From positions 1,116,001 to 1,180,000 of the forward strand of contig NZ_CP060497.1 in the NCBI RefSeq assembly GCF_014334135.1: a stretch of DNA of 64,000 nucleotides, read 5' to 3'. The position numbers and the translations under genes were made by a program. The notes beneath the pieces were generated by a model that was given only the letters and a program-made list of their open reading frames with translations, made no database searches and was not told the origin of the DNA. Source of the DNA: Olivibacter sp. SDN3. GTDB taxonomy: Bacteria > Bacteroidota > Bacteroidia > Sphingobacteriales > Sphingobacteriaceae. Shown here one piece after another: positions 9,785-19,300 of the stretch (position 1 is its first letter; each line of letters begins with the position of its first letter).

Positions 9785-10756
9785 ATGTTAAAACTCGAGG
9801 AGATTAAGAGACCAATCGCTGCCGAACTCGATATCTTTGAAGCAAAATTCAAAGAATCTATGCGAAGCTCCGTTCCTTTGCTAGATCGTATAACCCATTA
9901 TATAGTAAAAAGAAAAGGCAAACAAATGCGTCCAATGTTTGTTTTTTTTGCTGCCGGTGCCTGTGGAGATATCAATGAATCAACACATAGAGGAGCAGCG
10001 TTGGTCGAGCTAGTGCATACGGCAACACTTGTACACGATGACGTGGTTGACAACTCCTATCAGCGTCGTGGTTTCTTTTCGGTTAATGCATTATGGAAGA
10101 ATAAGATCGCTGTGCTCGTGGGTGATTTTTTACTAAGCAAAGGATTGTCGCTATCGGTAAAGAATCAAGATTTCGAGTTCCTGAGAATATTGAATGAAGC
10201 AGTAACCGAAATGAGTGAAGGAGAGTTATTACAAATGGAAAAAGCGCGTCGCTTAGACATCGATGAAAAGGTTTACTTTGAAGTCATCAGGCAGAAAACA
10301 GCTTCTTTAATTGCATCATGCTGTGCCTGCGGTGCCGCATCGACCAATGCTTCCGAAGAAACGATAAGAAAAATGCACGCCTTTGGTGAAAAAGTAGGTA
10401 TTGCTTTTCAGATTAAAGACGACTTGTTCGATTTTGGATTTGACGACGTGGGTAAACCCCTCGGTATAGATATCAAGGAAAAAAAGCTTACCTTACCATT
10501 GATTTATGCACTGAATCACACGGATAAATCGACCAAAAGACACATAATTAACCTTGTAAAAAACCAAAACGAAGACCAAAAAAAGGTAACAGAAGTTATC
10601 AATTTTGTCAGATCCAGTGGCGGAATGGAATATGCAAAAGAAAGGATGATCGACTATCAAACAGCGGCTTTTGACATCTTACAGACCTTTCAACAAAGTC
10701 AATACAGAGATGGATTGGAGCAACTAGTACGTTTTACGACAGAGAGAAACAAGTAA
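9785..10756 (+). CDS. Polyprenyl diphosphate synthase (trans-isoprenyl synthetase)
   Basis: A 323-residue enzyme with both aspartate-rich motifs of trans-prenyltransferases: HDDVVDNS (D85, D86, D89) and QIKDDLFDF. It adds isopentenyl diphosphate units to an allylic primer to make the all-trans side chain, most likely that of menaquinone, the usual quinone of the group. Product length cannot be read with certainty; the family includes octaprenyl and heptaprenyl synthases (IspB type). The window also carries dxs at 47.6 kb, the first step of the precursor pathway. The terC-like gene starts 4 nt after its stop, so they share a transcript. Confidence 0.9.
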   Translation: MLKLEEIKRPIAAELDIFEAKFKESMRSSVPLLDRITHYIVKRKGKQMRPMFVFFAAGACGDINESTHRGAALVELVHTATLVHDDVVDNSYQRRGFFSVNALWKNKIAVLVGDFLLSKGLSLSVKNQDFEFLRILNEAVTEMSEGELLQMEKARRLDIDEKVYFEVIRQKTASLIASCCACGAASTNASEETIRKMHAFGEKVGIAFQIKDDLFDFGFDDVGKPLGIDIKEKKLTLPLIYALNHTDKSTKRHIINLVKNQNEDQKKVTEVINFVRSSGGMEYAKERMIDYQTAAFDILQTFQQSQYRDGLEQLVRFTTERNK

Positions 10757-10760
10757 ACAA

Positions 10761-11816
10761 ATGACCAACGAACTGCTATTTTTCTTAGGCTTTTTAGCTT
10801 TTATTATATTAATGCTCTCCATCGATCTTGGCCTTTTTAATAAGAAAGATCACGAAGTATCCCTAAAAGAAGCTTCTATTATGAGCTCCATCTGGGTAAG
10901 TTTCGCTTTGGCTTTTTATGTAGTACTTCGACTCTGGGGAGATAAGTTACATGATATTCAAGACTTTACTCACCTTCAAGAGATCACGCAGAAACACCTA
11001 CATAACATCAAGCTAATACCGGACGATTTTGCTGCAAGCATAGAAATATATAAGAAAAATCTTTCTCTGGAATATCTTACGGGCTACGTCGTTGAATATG
11101 CCTTATCCGTCGATAATATTTTTGTGATGGTCTTAATCTTCACTTCCTTCGGCGTGCCTTCGAAATATTACCATCGGGTGTTGGTTTGGGGAATAATAGG
11201 GGCCATTGTTTTACGTTTTCTCTTTATTTTTCTTGGAGCGACCTTAATCAATAGATTTGAGTGGATATTGTACGTTTTTGGATTATTCCTAGTATACACG
11301 GGGATAATGATGTTTATCAATCGAAATGAAGAGGAAGAGATTGATCCAAAAAATCATAAAGTAGTAAAATTTGCCTCAAAATATTTTGCAGTATACCCTT
11401 CTTTTGTTGATAACCATTTCTTCCACAAAGAAAATGGAAAGAAATATATCACCCCCCTATTTCTAGTGCTACTGGTGATCGAATTTACCGACCTAATCTT
11501 TGCCGTTGATTCTATACCTGCCATTTTTGCTGTCACGAAAGATCCTTATATCGTATTCTTTTCCAATATTTTCGCAATTTTGGGTTTGCGGTCAATGTTC
11601 TTCTTGTTGGTCAATATTATACATAAATTCCATTATCTAAAAATAGGACTCTCTTTCTTGCTTGTTTTTATCGGTCTAAAAATGCTCGCACATCACTGGC
11701 TCGAAGAGTGGGGCTTTACCACGGCCCATTCACTGTACGTCATTGTCGGAATCTTAGCTATAAGTGTAATCGCCTCACTGTTATTTCCTAAAAAAGCCGA
11801 AGCGAATAACTCGTAG
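10761..11816 (+). CDS. TerC/Alx family integral membrane protein
   Basis: A 351-residue multi-pass membrane protein of the TerC family. The hallmark acidic membrane motifs are present: EYALSVDNIFVM near 111-122 and EFTDLIFAVDSIPA near 236-249. Members such as Alx and TerC act in metal (notably manganese) export and metal loading of secreted proteins. Residues from about 60 to 100 form a hydrophilic insert between the first helices. The gene follows the polyprenyl synthase by 4 nt and no metal riboswitch can be seen in so short a gap. Family is firm; substrate is inferred from relatives. Confidence 0.88.
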   Translation: MTNELLFFLGFLAFIILMLSIDLGLFNKKDHEVSLKEASIMSSIWVSFALAFYVVLRLWGDKLHDIQDFTHLQEITQKHLHNIKLIPDDFAASIEIYKKNLSLEYLTGYVVEYALSVDNIFVMVLIFTSFGVPSKYYHRVLVWGIIGAIVLRFLFIFLGATLINRFEWILYVFGLFLVYTGIMMFINRNEEEEIDPKNHKVVKFASKYFAVYPSFVDNHFFHKENGKKYITPLFLVLLVIEFTDLIFAVDSIPAIFAVTKDPYIVFFSNIFAILGLRSMFFLLVNIIHKFHYLKIGLSFLLVFIGLKMLAHHWLEEWGFTTAHSLYVIVGILAISVIASLLFPKKAEANNS

Positions 11817-11844
11817 CAAGCAAGATGCACCGCTGTATAATGGC

Positions 11845-12402
11845 TTATGAGTTATGATTGCCCAACCACAGATCTACAGCTTGCCTTGCATGGGTAAAAC
11901 GCTCCTCACCAACGCCAGAAATGATTTGGTAATCTGCCTGTAGTGCTGTCAATTCCTGTTTCCATACATCAAGGAAATACGTGCGTTGCTCCGGTTCCGG
12001 AAAATCCCGTAAGGGATCATCTTCCCAGGGAAGATCAATATTCATTAACAGGTAGTAATCATAAGCATGAGATTTTAACCTGCTTAGCACCTCCTCAGGC
12101 GTATTTCCAAACAAATAATCACACCAAACTTTGACCGTTAAAAATGTAGTGTCGCAAAACATTAGCCCATTTACAGCAAAAGGTTCCAGGCTTCTTTCCA
12201 AGGCCAATTGTCCATAATATATGTTTAGTTCATCCTGTAAGGTGTAAGCCCGGTTGAGGTTTCTACAATATTCACGGGAATACTCGGGTACACTAACGGT
12301 ACCATAAAAACGTGCCAATTGTTCAGAAATAATTGATTTCCCGGTAGACTCAGGCCCTACTATTGCGATTTTTATTGGTTTGTTCTCCATGTTTTTTTCC
12401 AA
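11845..12402 (-). CDS. NadR-like AAA ATPase, probable nicotinamide riboside kinase
   Basis: About 185 residues with the P-loop GPESTGKS near the N-terminus and the EYSREYCR and CDTTFLT motifs of the ribosylnicotinamide kinase domain of NadR. It lacks the repressor and adenylyltransferase domains of full-length NadR. It probably phosphorylates nicotinamide riboside to NMN, trapping the substrate imported by PnuC, whose gene lies directly upstream. The ATG at 12402 overlaps the 3' end of pnuC; a second ATG four codons later gives an equally good start. NAD salvage is inferred from the pairing. Confidence 0.85.
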   Translation of the reverse strand: MEKNMENKPIKIAIVGPESTGKSIISEQLARFYGTVSVPEYSREYCRNLNRAYTLQDELNIYYGQLALERSLEPFAVNGLMFCDTTFLTVKVWCDYLFGNTPEEVLSRLKSHAYDYYLLMNIDLPWEDDPLRDFPEPEQRTYFLDVWKQELTALQADYQIISGVGEERFTHARQAVDLWLGNHNS

Positions 12403-12971
12403 TCTTTATAACCTTCCCAAGCAATTAAAACTAGTACCGCATACAAAATAGCCGTCAAGAAAAAACCTTTATATATAAACAGAGGAATATAAAAAACATC
12501 TACTACTATCCATAACAACCAATTCTGTAAGACCTTTCTGGTCATCAAAAATTGTGCGACAAAACTAACGGATGCCAGTGTGCCATCAATATAGGCAACA
12601 TCCGTATCTGTAAAGTGGTACAGAAATGATCCGAGTCCAATAGATAAAATACCAATAGCCAATAAGGAGTACAGGATATTTCTCACGGAAAAGCTCACTA
12701 CAGGCTTCTTATGCTCCTGCTTACGCTTAATCCAATAATACCAACCGTAGATGGCTGTAAATAAAAAATAACCCTGCAAAAGCATCTCTCCATACAACTT
12801 TCCTTCATAAAAAAGTACGCTGTATGCCAATATACTGAACATGCTGATAGGCCAATTGAGAATATGTTGTTTTGCAGCCAAATAGATGCAGACAAAACCT
12901 GTAATAACTGCAAACCATTCCAGAAGGGATGTCTGTAAAAATTGCGTGGCCAGTTGATTGAAAATGTTCAA
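12372..12971 (-). CDS. pnuC: Nicotinamide riboside transporter PnuC
   Basis: A 199-residue membrane protein with about seven hydrophobic segments. The PnuC signature is visible in LEWFAVITGFVCIYLAAKQ (about 18-36), WPISMFSI, YGWYYW (about 73-78) and the C-terminal WLLWIVVDVFYIPLF. PnuC proteins carry ribosyl pyridines or related vitamins by facilitated diffusion. Pairing with a NadR-like kinase points to nicotinamide riboside, whereas relatives with thiamine genes usually carry a TPP riboswitch, and I see none upstream. The start is TTG at 12971: an in-frame stop lies 12 nt upstream and no ATG occurs in between. Confidence 0.88.
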   Translation of the reverse strand: MNIFNQLATQFLQTSLLEWFAVITGFVCIYLAAKQHILNWPISMFSILAYSVLFYEGKLYGEMLLQGYFLFTAIYGWYYWIKRKQEHKKPVVSFSVRNILYSLLAIGILSIGLGSFLYHFTDTDVAYIDGTLASVSFVAQFLMTRKVLQNWLLWIVVDVFYIPLFIYKGFFLTAILYAVLVLIAWEGYKDWKKTWRTNQ

Positions 12972-13117
12972 TGATTCTTTTCTTTATTGTTTTAAATAAA
13001 TATGCTTGGAGAGTGCAATACCTTTTGCACCAAACATAAAGAAAATCACTTTTATCCGCAAATTTGCAACAAACACACTATTTTCAATTCTTTTTTAAAT
13101 TATTGATCAAAAAATCC

Positions 13118-13125
13118 TATCTTTG
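13118..13125 (+). promoter_or_regulatory. Bacteroidota -7 element for carB
   Basis: TATCTTTG matches TAnnTTTG perfectly. Transcription would begin near 13131, giving a ~95-nt leader. The leader opens with a small hairpin (TCCGAC / GTCGGA, 13129-13146). Confidence 0.6.
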
Positions 13126-13227
13126 CACTCCGACAAAGCAGTCGGAAAATATCTCTTCAGCAACAGACATTTCTGCACTGTTTTTTCTCTTGTTCTTTTT
13201 TTAAAACTATATTTTTGAACATATAAA

Positions 13228-16044
13228 ATGCCAAAAAACACCTCCATTCGCTCAGTGCTGATTATCGGTTCGGGCCCCATTATTATCGGACAGGCCTGTG
13301 AATTTGACTATTCGGGTTCTCAAGCAGCTCTTTCTTTAAAAGAAGAAGGCATTGAGGTTTCTATCATCAATTCAAATCCGGCAACAATCATGACCGATAA
13401 GGTCATAGCAGACCACGTTTACCTCTTGCCTCTTACGGCAGATAGTATTGAACAAATTCTAGAAGAACGCAAGATTGATGCCGTACTGCCTACCATGGGC
13501 GGACAGACCGCATTAAATCTTTGCATCGAAGCCTCTAATAGAGGAATCTGGGAAAAGCATGGTGTTAAAGTGATCGGTGTAGATGTAGCCGCGATCGAAA
13601 AAACAGAGAACAGAGAAGCGTTCCGTCAGCTTATGATCGATATTGGTGTTGGTGTTGCAAAATCAAAAATTGCCAACTCTTTTCTTGAAGGTAAAGAGGG
13701 AGCCCAAGAAATTGGCTTTCCATTGGTAATCCGTCCAAGTTATACTTTAGGTGGAACTGGAGGTGGTTTCGTGCATAAAAAAGAAGATTTTGAAGCAGCA
13801 TTAAGCCGTGGCTTACAAGCTTCACCAACCCATGAGGTATTAGTGGAGCAAGCTGTTTTAGGCTGGAAAGAATATGAGCTGGAGTTATTACGCGACGGCA
13901 ACGACAACGTCATCATTATCTGCTCCATTGAAAATTTTGATCCGATGGGAATTCATACCGGAGATTCGATCACTGTCGCTCCAGCTATGACACTTAGCGA
14001 TACCTGTTATCAGGAAATGCGCAATCAAGCTATCAAAATGATGCGTGCCATTGGAAATTTTGCCGGTGGATGTAATGTACAGTTTTCTGTCAATCCTGAA
14101 AACGAGGAAATTATTGCCATTGAAATTAATCCCAGGGTATCTCGTTCATCCGCTCTTGCATCTAAAGCCACTGGCTATCCTATTGCTAAGATAGCTGCAA
14201 AATTAGCTATTGGATATAATTTAGATGAACTCGAAAATCAAATCACCAAAACAACTTCAGCTTATTTTGAGCCAACACTTGATTATGTCATTGTAAAATC
14301 TCCTCGCTGGAACTTCGCTAAATTTAAGGGCGCAAATAGAGAGCTTGGATTACAAATGAAATCGGTGGGAGAAGTAATGGCTATTGGCCGCACTTTCATT
14401 GAGGCGCTACAAAAAGCTTGTCAAAGCCTAGAGACCAACCGGTTAGGCCTAGGAGCAGATGGCAAGCAAGTACGTAATTTGGAGGAAATTATGCACAGCT
14501 TGGAGCATCCCAGCAGTGGCCGTTTATTCCATATTAAAGATGCCTTTGAGATGGGGGTACCATTAGAGTCTATACGTAAAGCAACATTGATAGACAAATG
14601 GTTTCTCGTACAAATACAAGAGCTCGTAGAGCTCGAAACCGAACTCAAGCGTTATGCGCTGAATAATATACCAAAAGACTTTTTCTTAACTCTCAAACAA
14701 AAAGGATTCTCTGACGGACAGATTGCCTGGCTGTTAGGCAATGTTGAAGAAGATGAGGTGTATCATCGCAGAAGAGAGCTCGGTATCAAACGAGTGTATA
14801 AGATGGTGGATACCTGCGCGGCAGAGTTCCCCGCTTTAACCCCTTACTATTACTCAACATTCGAAGAAGAAAACGAATCGATTCCGAGCGAGAAAAAGAA
14901 AATAGTTGTGTTGGGTTCCGGCCCCAATCGTATCGGCCAAGGTATTGAGTTCGATTATTCTTGTGTACATGGTTTACTTGCATCTAAAGAAGCGGGTTAC
15001 GAGGCCATCATGATCAACTGTAATCCTGAGACGGTTTCCACAGATTTCAACATGGCCGACAAGTTGTATTTTGAACCTGTATTCTGGGAACACGTACGTG
15101 AGATCATTGATCTGGAGAAACCTGAAGGCGTAATCGTACAACTTGGCGGACAAACAGCCCTTAAAATGGCAAAGCAGCTCAAAGAAACCGGCATTAAAAT
15201 TATCGGTACTTCTTTTGACGATATGGACCTTGCCGAAGATCGTGGCCGATTCTCTGATCTATTAAAAGAATTAGCTATTCCTTATCCAAGATATGGCGTC
15301 GCAGAAAACGCTGAGGAAGCCATCCGGGTAGCCAATGAGGTGGGATATCCCGTGCTTGTACGCCCGAGCTATGTGCTAGGTGGACAAGGGATGAGCATTG
15401 TGATCAATGACGAAGAGCTTGAAAAAGCAGTCATTAAAATCATGAAAAATATGCCCGGTAACCGTGTTTTGATCGATCATTTCTTAGATCGGGCGGAAGA
15501 AGCCGAGTCTGATTCCATCTGTGATGGAGATGAAGTGCATATTATCGGCATGATGGAACATATTGAACCGGCGGGAATACATTCAGGTGATTCCAGCGCT
15601 GTACTTCCTCCCTTCAGTTTATCAACTGCAGTTCAGGAAAAAATGGAAGAATACTCCAAAAAGATCGCCAAAGCACTGAATGTACGCGGATTATTAAACA
15701 TCCAGTTTGCGATAAAAGACGAAAAGGTATATGTTATCGAGGCTAACCCGAGAGCATCACGAACCGTTCCATTTATTGCAAAAGCATACGATGTTCCTTA
15801 TATCAATATCGCTACCAAGGTTATGCTTGGCCATAATAAGTTAAAAGACTTTACCATTACCCGGAAATTAAAGGGTTACGCTATTAAAGAACCGGTCTTT
15901 TCCTTCGATAAATTCCCGGATGTTGATAAGCAATTAGGGCCTGAAATGCGTTCAACTGGAGAAGCTATACGCTTCATTAAAGATCTTGACGACCCTTATT
16001 TCAGACATCTATATGCTGAGAAATCCATGTATTTGAGTAAATAG
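13228..16044 (+). CDS. carB: Carbamoyl-phosphate synthase large subunit
   Basis: A 938-residue protein with two homologous ATP-grasp halves. The N-terminal half begins SVLIIGSGPIIIGQACEFDY and the second (about 560 on) begins KKIVVLGSGPNRIGQGIEFDY. It makes carbamoyl phosphate from bicarbonate, ATP and glutamine-derived ammonia for arginine and pyrimidine synthesis. E. coli CarB has about 1070 residues. This one ends after the second ATP-grasp region (KSMYLSK) and lacks the C-terminal MGS-like allosteric domain that binds UMP and ornithine. That short form is usual in Bacteroidota CarB, so it is not a truncation. No carA is in the window. Confidence 0.95.
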   Translation: MPKNTSIRSVLIIGSGPIIIGQACEFDYSGSQAALSLKEEGIEVSIINSNPATIMTDKVIADHVYLLPLTADSIEQILEERKIDAVLPTMGGQTALNLCIEASNRGIWEKHGVKVIGVDVAAIEKTENREAFRQLMIDIGVGVAKSKIANSFLEGKEGAQEIGFPLVIRPSYTLGGTGGGFVHKKEDFEAALSRGLQASPTHEVLVEQAVLGWKEYELELLRDGNDNVIIICSIENFDPMGIHTGDSITVAPAMTLSDTCYQEMRNQAIKMMRAIGNFAGGCNVQFSVNPENEEIIAIEINPRVSRSSALASKATGYPIAKIAAKLAIGYNLDELENQITKTTSAYFEPTLDYVIVKSPRWNFAKFKGANRELGLQMKSVGEVMAIGRTFIEALQKACQSLETNRLGLGADGKQVRNLEEIMHSLEHPSSGRLFHIKDAFEMGVPLESIRKATLIDKWFLVQIQELVELETELKRYALNNIPKDFFLTLKQKGFSDGQIAWLLGNVEEDEVYHRRRELGIKRVYKMVDTCAAEFPALTPYYYSTFEEENESIPSEKKKIVVLGSGPNRIGQGIEFDYSCVHGLLASKEAGYEAIMINCNPETVSTDFNMADKLYFEPVFWEHVREIIDLEKPEGVIVQLGGQTALKMAKQLKETGIKIIGTSFDDMDLAEDRGRFSDLLKELAIPYPRYGVAENAEEAIRVANEVGYPVLVRPSYVLGGQGMSIVINDEELEKAVIKIMKNMPGNRVLIDHFLDRAEEAESDSICDGDEVHIIGMMEHIEPAGIHSGDSSAVLPPFSLSTAVQEKMEEYSKKIAKALNVRGLLNIQFAIKDEKVYVIEANPRASRTVPFIAKAYDVPYINIATKVMLGHNKLKDFTITRKLKGYAIKEPVFSFDKFPDVDKQLGPEMRSTGEAIRFIKDLDDPYFRHLYAEKSMYLSK

Positions 16045-16063
16045 TAAAAAGCTCCTTGTGATT

Positions 16064-16140
16064 TAAGCATTTTGGATGCACCACACAACGGTAACGCTCG
16101 CGCTGCTCACGCCACTAGGTTGCTTAGGCGCATCCAAACC
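16064..16140. repeat. 77-bp intergenic repeat, copy 1
   Basis: First copy of an imperfect direct repeat lying between the convergent carB and efflux genes. It differs from copy 2 at about six positions, with no length difference. It carries short inverted ends, TTTGGATGC (16071-16079) and GCATCCAAA (16130-16138), which could fold the element into a long hairpin. It is richer in G+C than its surroundings. Confidence 0.85.
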
Positions 16141-16270
16141 TGCAATTGAAGTCCGAACGGGTCGTGTGACCGTTGCAGACACGGCCTTGGAGACGGCAGC
16201 GGAGCGCGCCCGGATCCAGACGTGGAGCAACGGACACACAACCAATCTTGTTAAATGGGATTCCGCTTTT

Positions 16271-16347
16271 TAAGTATTTCGGATACGCCACACAATGGTA
16301 ACGCTCGCACTGCTCACGCCACTAGGTTGCTTAGGCGCATCCAAACC
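16271..16347. repeat. 77-bp intergenic repeat, copy 2
   Basis: Second copy, 207 nt downstream of copy 1 in the same orientation. Its left inverted end is degraded (TTCGGATAC) while the right end GCATCCAAA is intact. The 130 nt between the copies are GC-rich and hold no convincing gene. Together the two copies fill the carB-efflux gap and resemble a REP/BIME-like extragenic element. Confidence 0.85.
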
Positions 16348-16358
16348 AAACCTGCCTA

Positions 16359-19300
16359 TCAATTATTCACTTGATATTCTTCTTCCTGAGGTGCGTTCCA
16401 TCCTCCTCCTAGAGCCCTATACAAATCAATTACTGTTTGTAGATATTCTTTATATGTTCTATTAAGCGCTATCTCTGCTTCCAGAACACTTCGCTGTGAG
16501 GTAATCACATCGAGATAACTCGCTCTTCCAGCCCTAAAGAGCTCTCCTGAGGCATCAACCGCCAATATCAACGCTTCAACTTCTTCCTCGTTCAGTTGCT
16601 GTCTATTTCTTAGGTGCTGTTGTGCCTTTAAGCCGGTTTCAACTTCCTGCCAAGCTTTTAACACTGTCTTTTCATATTCTTGATATTCAATTCCACTATT
16701 GGCCAATTGTTGTTCATACTCCGAACGAATAAGACGTTGATTGAATATCGGCCCTGTAAACCCGCCTACTAATCCGTAAGCAATAGAGCTTGGTGTAACG
16801 AACAGCTTGGAGATATCAAACGCTTGAAGACCTACATAGGGAGAAAATTGTAAAGATGGCAAAAACGCCGCACGAGCAGCTTTAACATCTCCTTTTGCGG
16901 CCAGTAAATTCAACTCCGCTGCGCGTATATCTGGTCTCAAAATCAACATATTTGCAGGTATTCCCGGGTTTAAGCCTCGGGATAGGGGATAATCTTCAAT
17001 ATTTACCTTGCTCCTTGTTATTCCTTCAGAAAATTTACCACATAAGAAATTAAGGTAGTTTTCTTGGGCATTGATATCTTGGAGCACCTGCTCTTTCAGT
17101 CCTTTCGAGTTAAGGAGCACGGCTTTCATTTGCTGTACACCCAGCTCGGTAGTTCTTCCTCCCTCCTTTTGTACTTGAATAAGTTCATAAGATTCTTCCT
17201 GTAGCCCAATATTTTTCTCCAGTATAGCCAGCTCATTATCTAAAGCCAGTAACTCATAATAAGAAGAGGCAACCTCCGCAACTAACTGCGTACTCACCAA
17301 TCGTTGGCCTTCATAGGATGAAAGGAAACGAGCAAAGGCTGCCTTTTTCCTATTCTTCAACTTACCCCAGATATCTATTTCCCAAGAAGCTCGTAAACCC
17401 AAAAGGTAATCGGGCAGCGGGTCAGGCAAGCGCTCATCATCCTTCAAGTTCTCGGAAAAGTTGGTGTCATAATTGCCAATACCATCCATGGTATAAAAAC
17501 CATATTTTCTTAAACCCGCCTGCGCCTCTGCACTGATAGAGGGAAATAAAGCTCCTTTGCGCATGCGCATATTTGCTCTAGCCATTTCCACCCTATAAAG
17601 TGCTTGCTGCATATCCGGGTTATTTTCTATGGCTGTATCAATTAAATCAATCAGGTGTTGGTCCTGAAAAAAAGAATGCCACGGCGTAGAAGCAATAGAA
17701 GTTGTATCACCTTGTATAGTATCCTGTTTATTCCCTCCTGTGAAACTCTCGGGAATTTCCCGATGTCGATAATCTATATCCTTTTTTACCCCACAGGCAC
17801 TCATCAACAAAGCTATTAACATCATTGGGAGGATTGCTTCTTTCACTTTAGCAATAGTAGATTTTCCTTCTTTTTTACTTTTGCCCAGCGAAGCAAATAG
17901 CACATATAAACCCGGAACTACAACCACACCTATTATTGTTCCGATGATCATGCCTCCAAATGCAGCGGTGCCTATCGACCGGTTGCCTAAAGCACCCGCA
18001 CCGTTTGCAAATACCAGTGGGATCAACCCCGCATTAAAAGCGAAAGACGTCATCAAAATCGGGCGCAACCGAGCAACAGCTCCTTCTTTTGCTGCCTGCA
18101 GAATAGGCATTCCTTCTTTCCTGCGAAGTTCGGCAAACTCAATAATCAATATAGCGTTCTTACCTAACAGACCTATCAACATAATCAGCGCGACCTGAGC
18201 ATAGATATTGTTTTCAAGACCGGTTACCTTTAATAGGAAAAAGGCTCCAAAAACACCCGCTGGTAAACTCAAGATTACACCCAAAGGCAACAGAAAACTT
18301 TCATATTGAGCGGCGAGCAACAAATACACAAACAACAAACATAAAGCGAAGATATAAACTGCTTGATTTCCTGATAAAATCTCCTCCCTTGTCATACCTG
18401 ACCATTCAATATCAAAGCCTTGCGGGAGCTTCGCCGCAATACGCTCTACAGCTTCTATCACTTGCCCAGAACTATAGCCATCTGCTGCGTCTCCCGTAAT
18501 CATAGCAGAGGTAAACATGTTATAGCGTGTAAGCTGTTCGGGCCCGTAGATGCGATCCATTTCTATGAACGTAGAATAAGGAACCATTTTTCCACTATCA
18601 CTTTTTGCATACATCTTCAACACGTCCTCTGGTTTACCTCTATAATCAGCTTCCGCTTGTACCATAACCTTATACATTTGACCAAAGCGTATAAAATTAG
18701 ACGCATAAAAACTACCCATTAAGGTCTGCAAAGTAGTCATCGCATTTTCAACGCTGATACCTAATTTGGCTGCCATATCATAGTCCACCTTAATCAAATA
18801 TTGCGGAAAGTTGGGATCGAAACTCGTGAAGGCATTTCCAACAGCTGGTTCACTCTGCAGTTCCTGAATAAAATCTGCCAGCACTTTCGACAGCTCATTT
18901 AGGTCATCACTCCCACTTCGGTCTAGCACCCTGAGCTCAAAACCACTGGCATTGCCAAACCCGGGCACGGTTGGTGGAGGGAAAAACTCGATATCTGCAT
19001 CCGCAATTACGGCTGTTTCCTTATCCAACAACTTCATCAGATCACTGACCGACTCATCGCGTTCCTCCCAAGGTTTTAAGTTAATCATCCCCATACCGTA
19101 CGAGGCTCCCGTAACCTCATTCACCAAACTATAGCCAGCCAACGTAGAAACACTTTCTACGGCATCGAACTTTCTACTTAATTGATCAATCTCATCTAAC
19201 ACGGCCTCTGTACGCTCTACAGTTGCCCCTGCAGGCGTCGTTACATTAACGTAGATCATACCCTGATCTTCCGTCGGGATAAACCCCGAAGGCAATATCG

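Noticed and set aside
10757-10760. Manganese (yybP-ykoY) riboswitch for the TerC-type gene
   Set aside because: Only 4 nt separate it from the preceding gene, which leaves no room for one.
12972-13117. TPP or NAD-type riboswitch upstream of pnuC
   Set aside because: The leader is short and AT-rich, and none of the conserved TPP-box sequences or a plausible multi-stem fold could be seen.
13126-13227. Possible transcription attenuator in the carB leader (ACAG...CTGT followed by TTTTTT)
   Set aside because: The stem before the T run has only four clear pairs and the upstream hairpin does not compete with it; too weak to call.
13228-16044. Truncated carB
   Set aside because: Although about 130 residues shorter than the E. 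coli protein, it ends cleanly after the second ATP-grasp half, the usual form in Bacteroidota.
16063-16273. Small overlapping ORFs on both strands between carB and the efflux gene (about 60-65 codons)
   Set aside because: They are built from the 77-bp repeat and its GC-rich spacer. Copy 2 of the repeat does not continue the frame usefully, and the composition is that of the repeat, not of a coding region.
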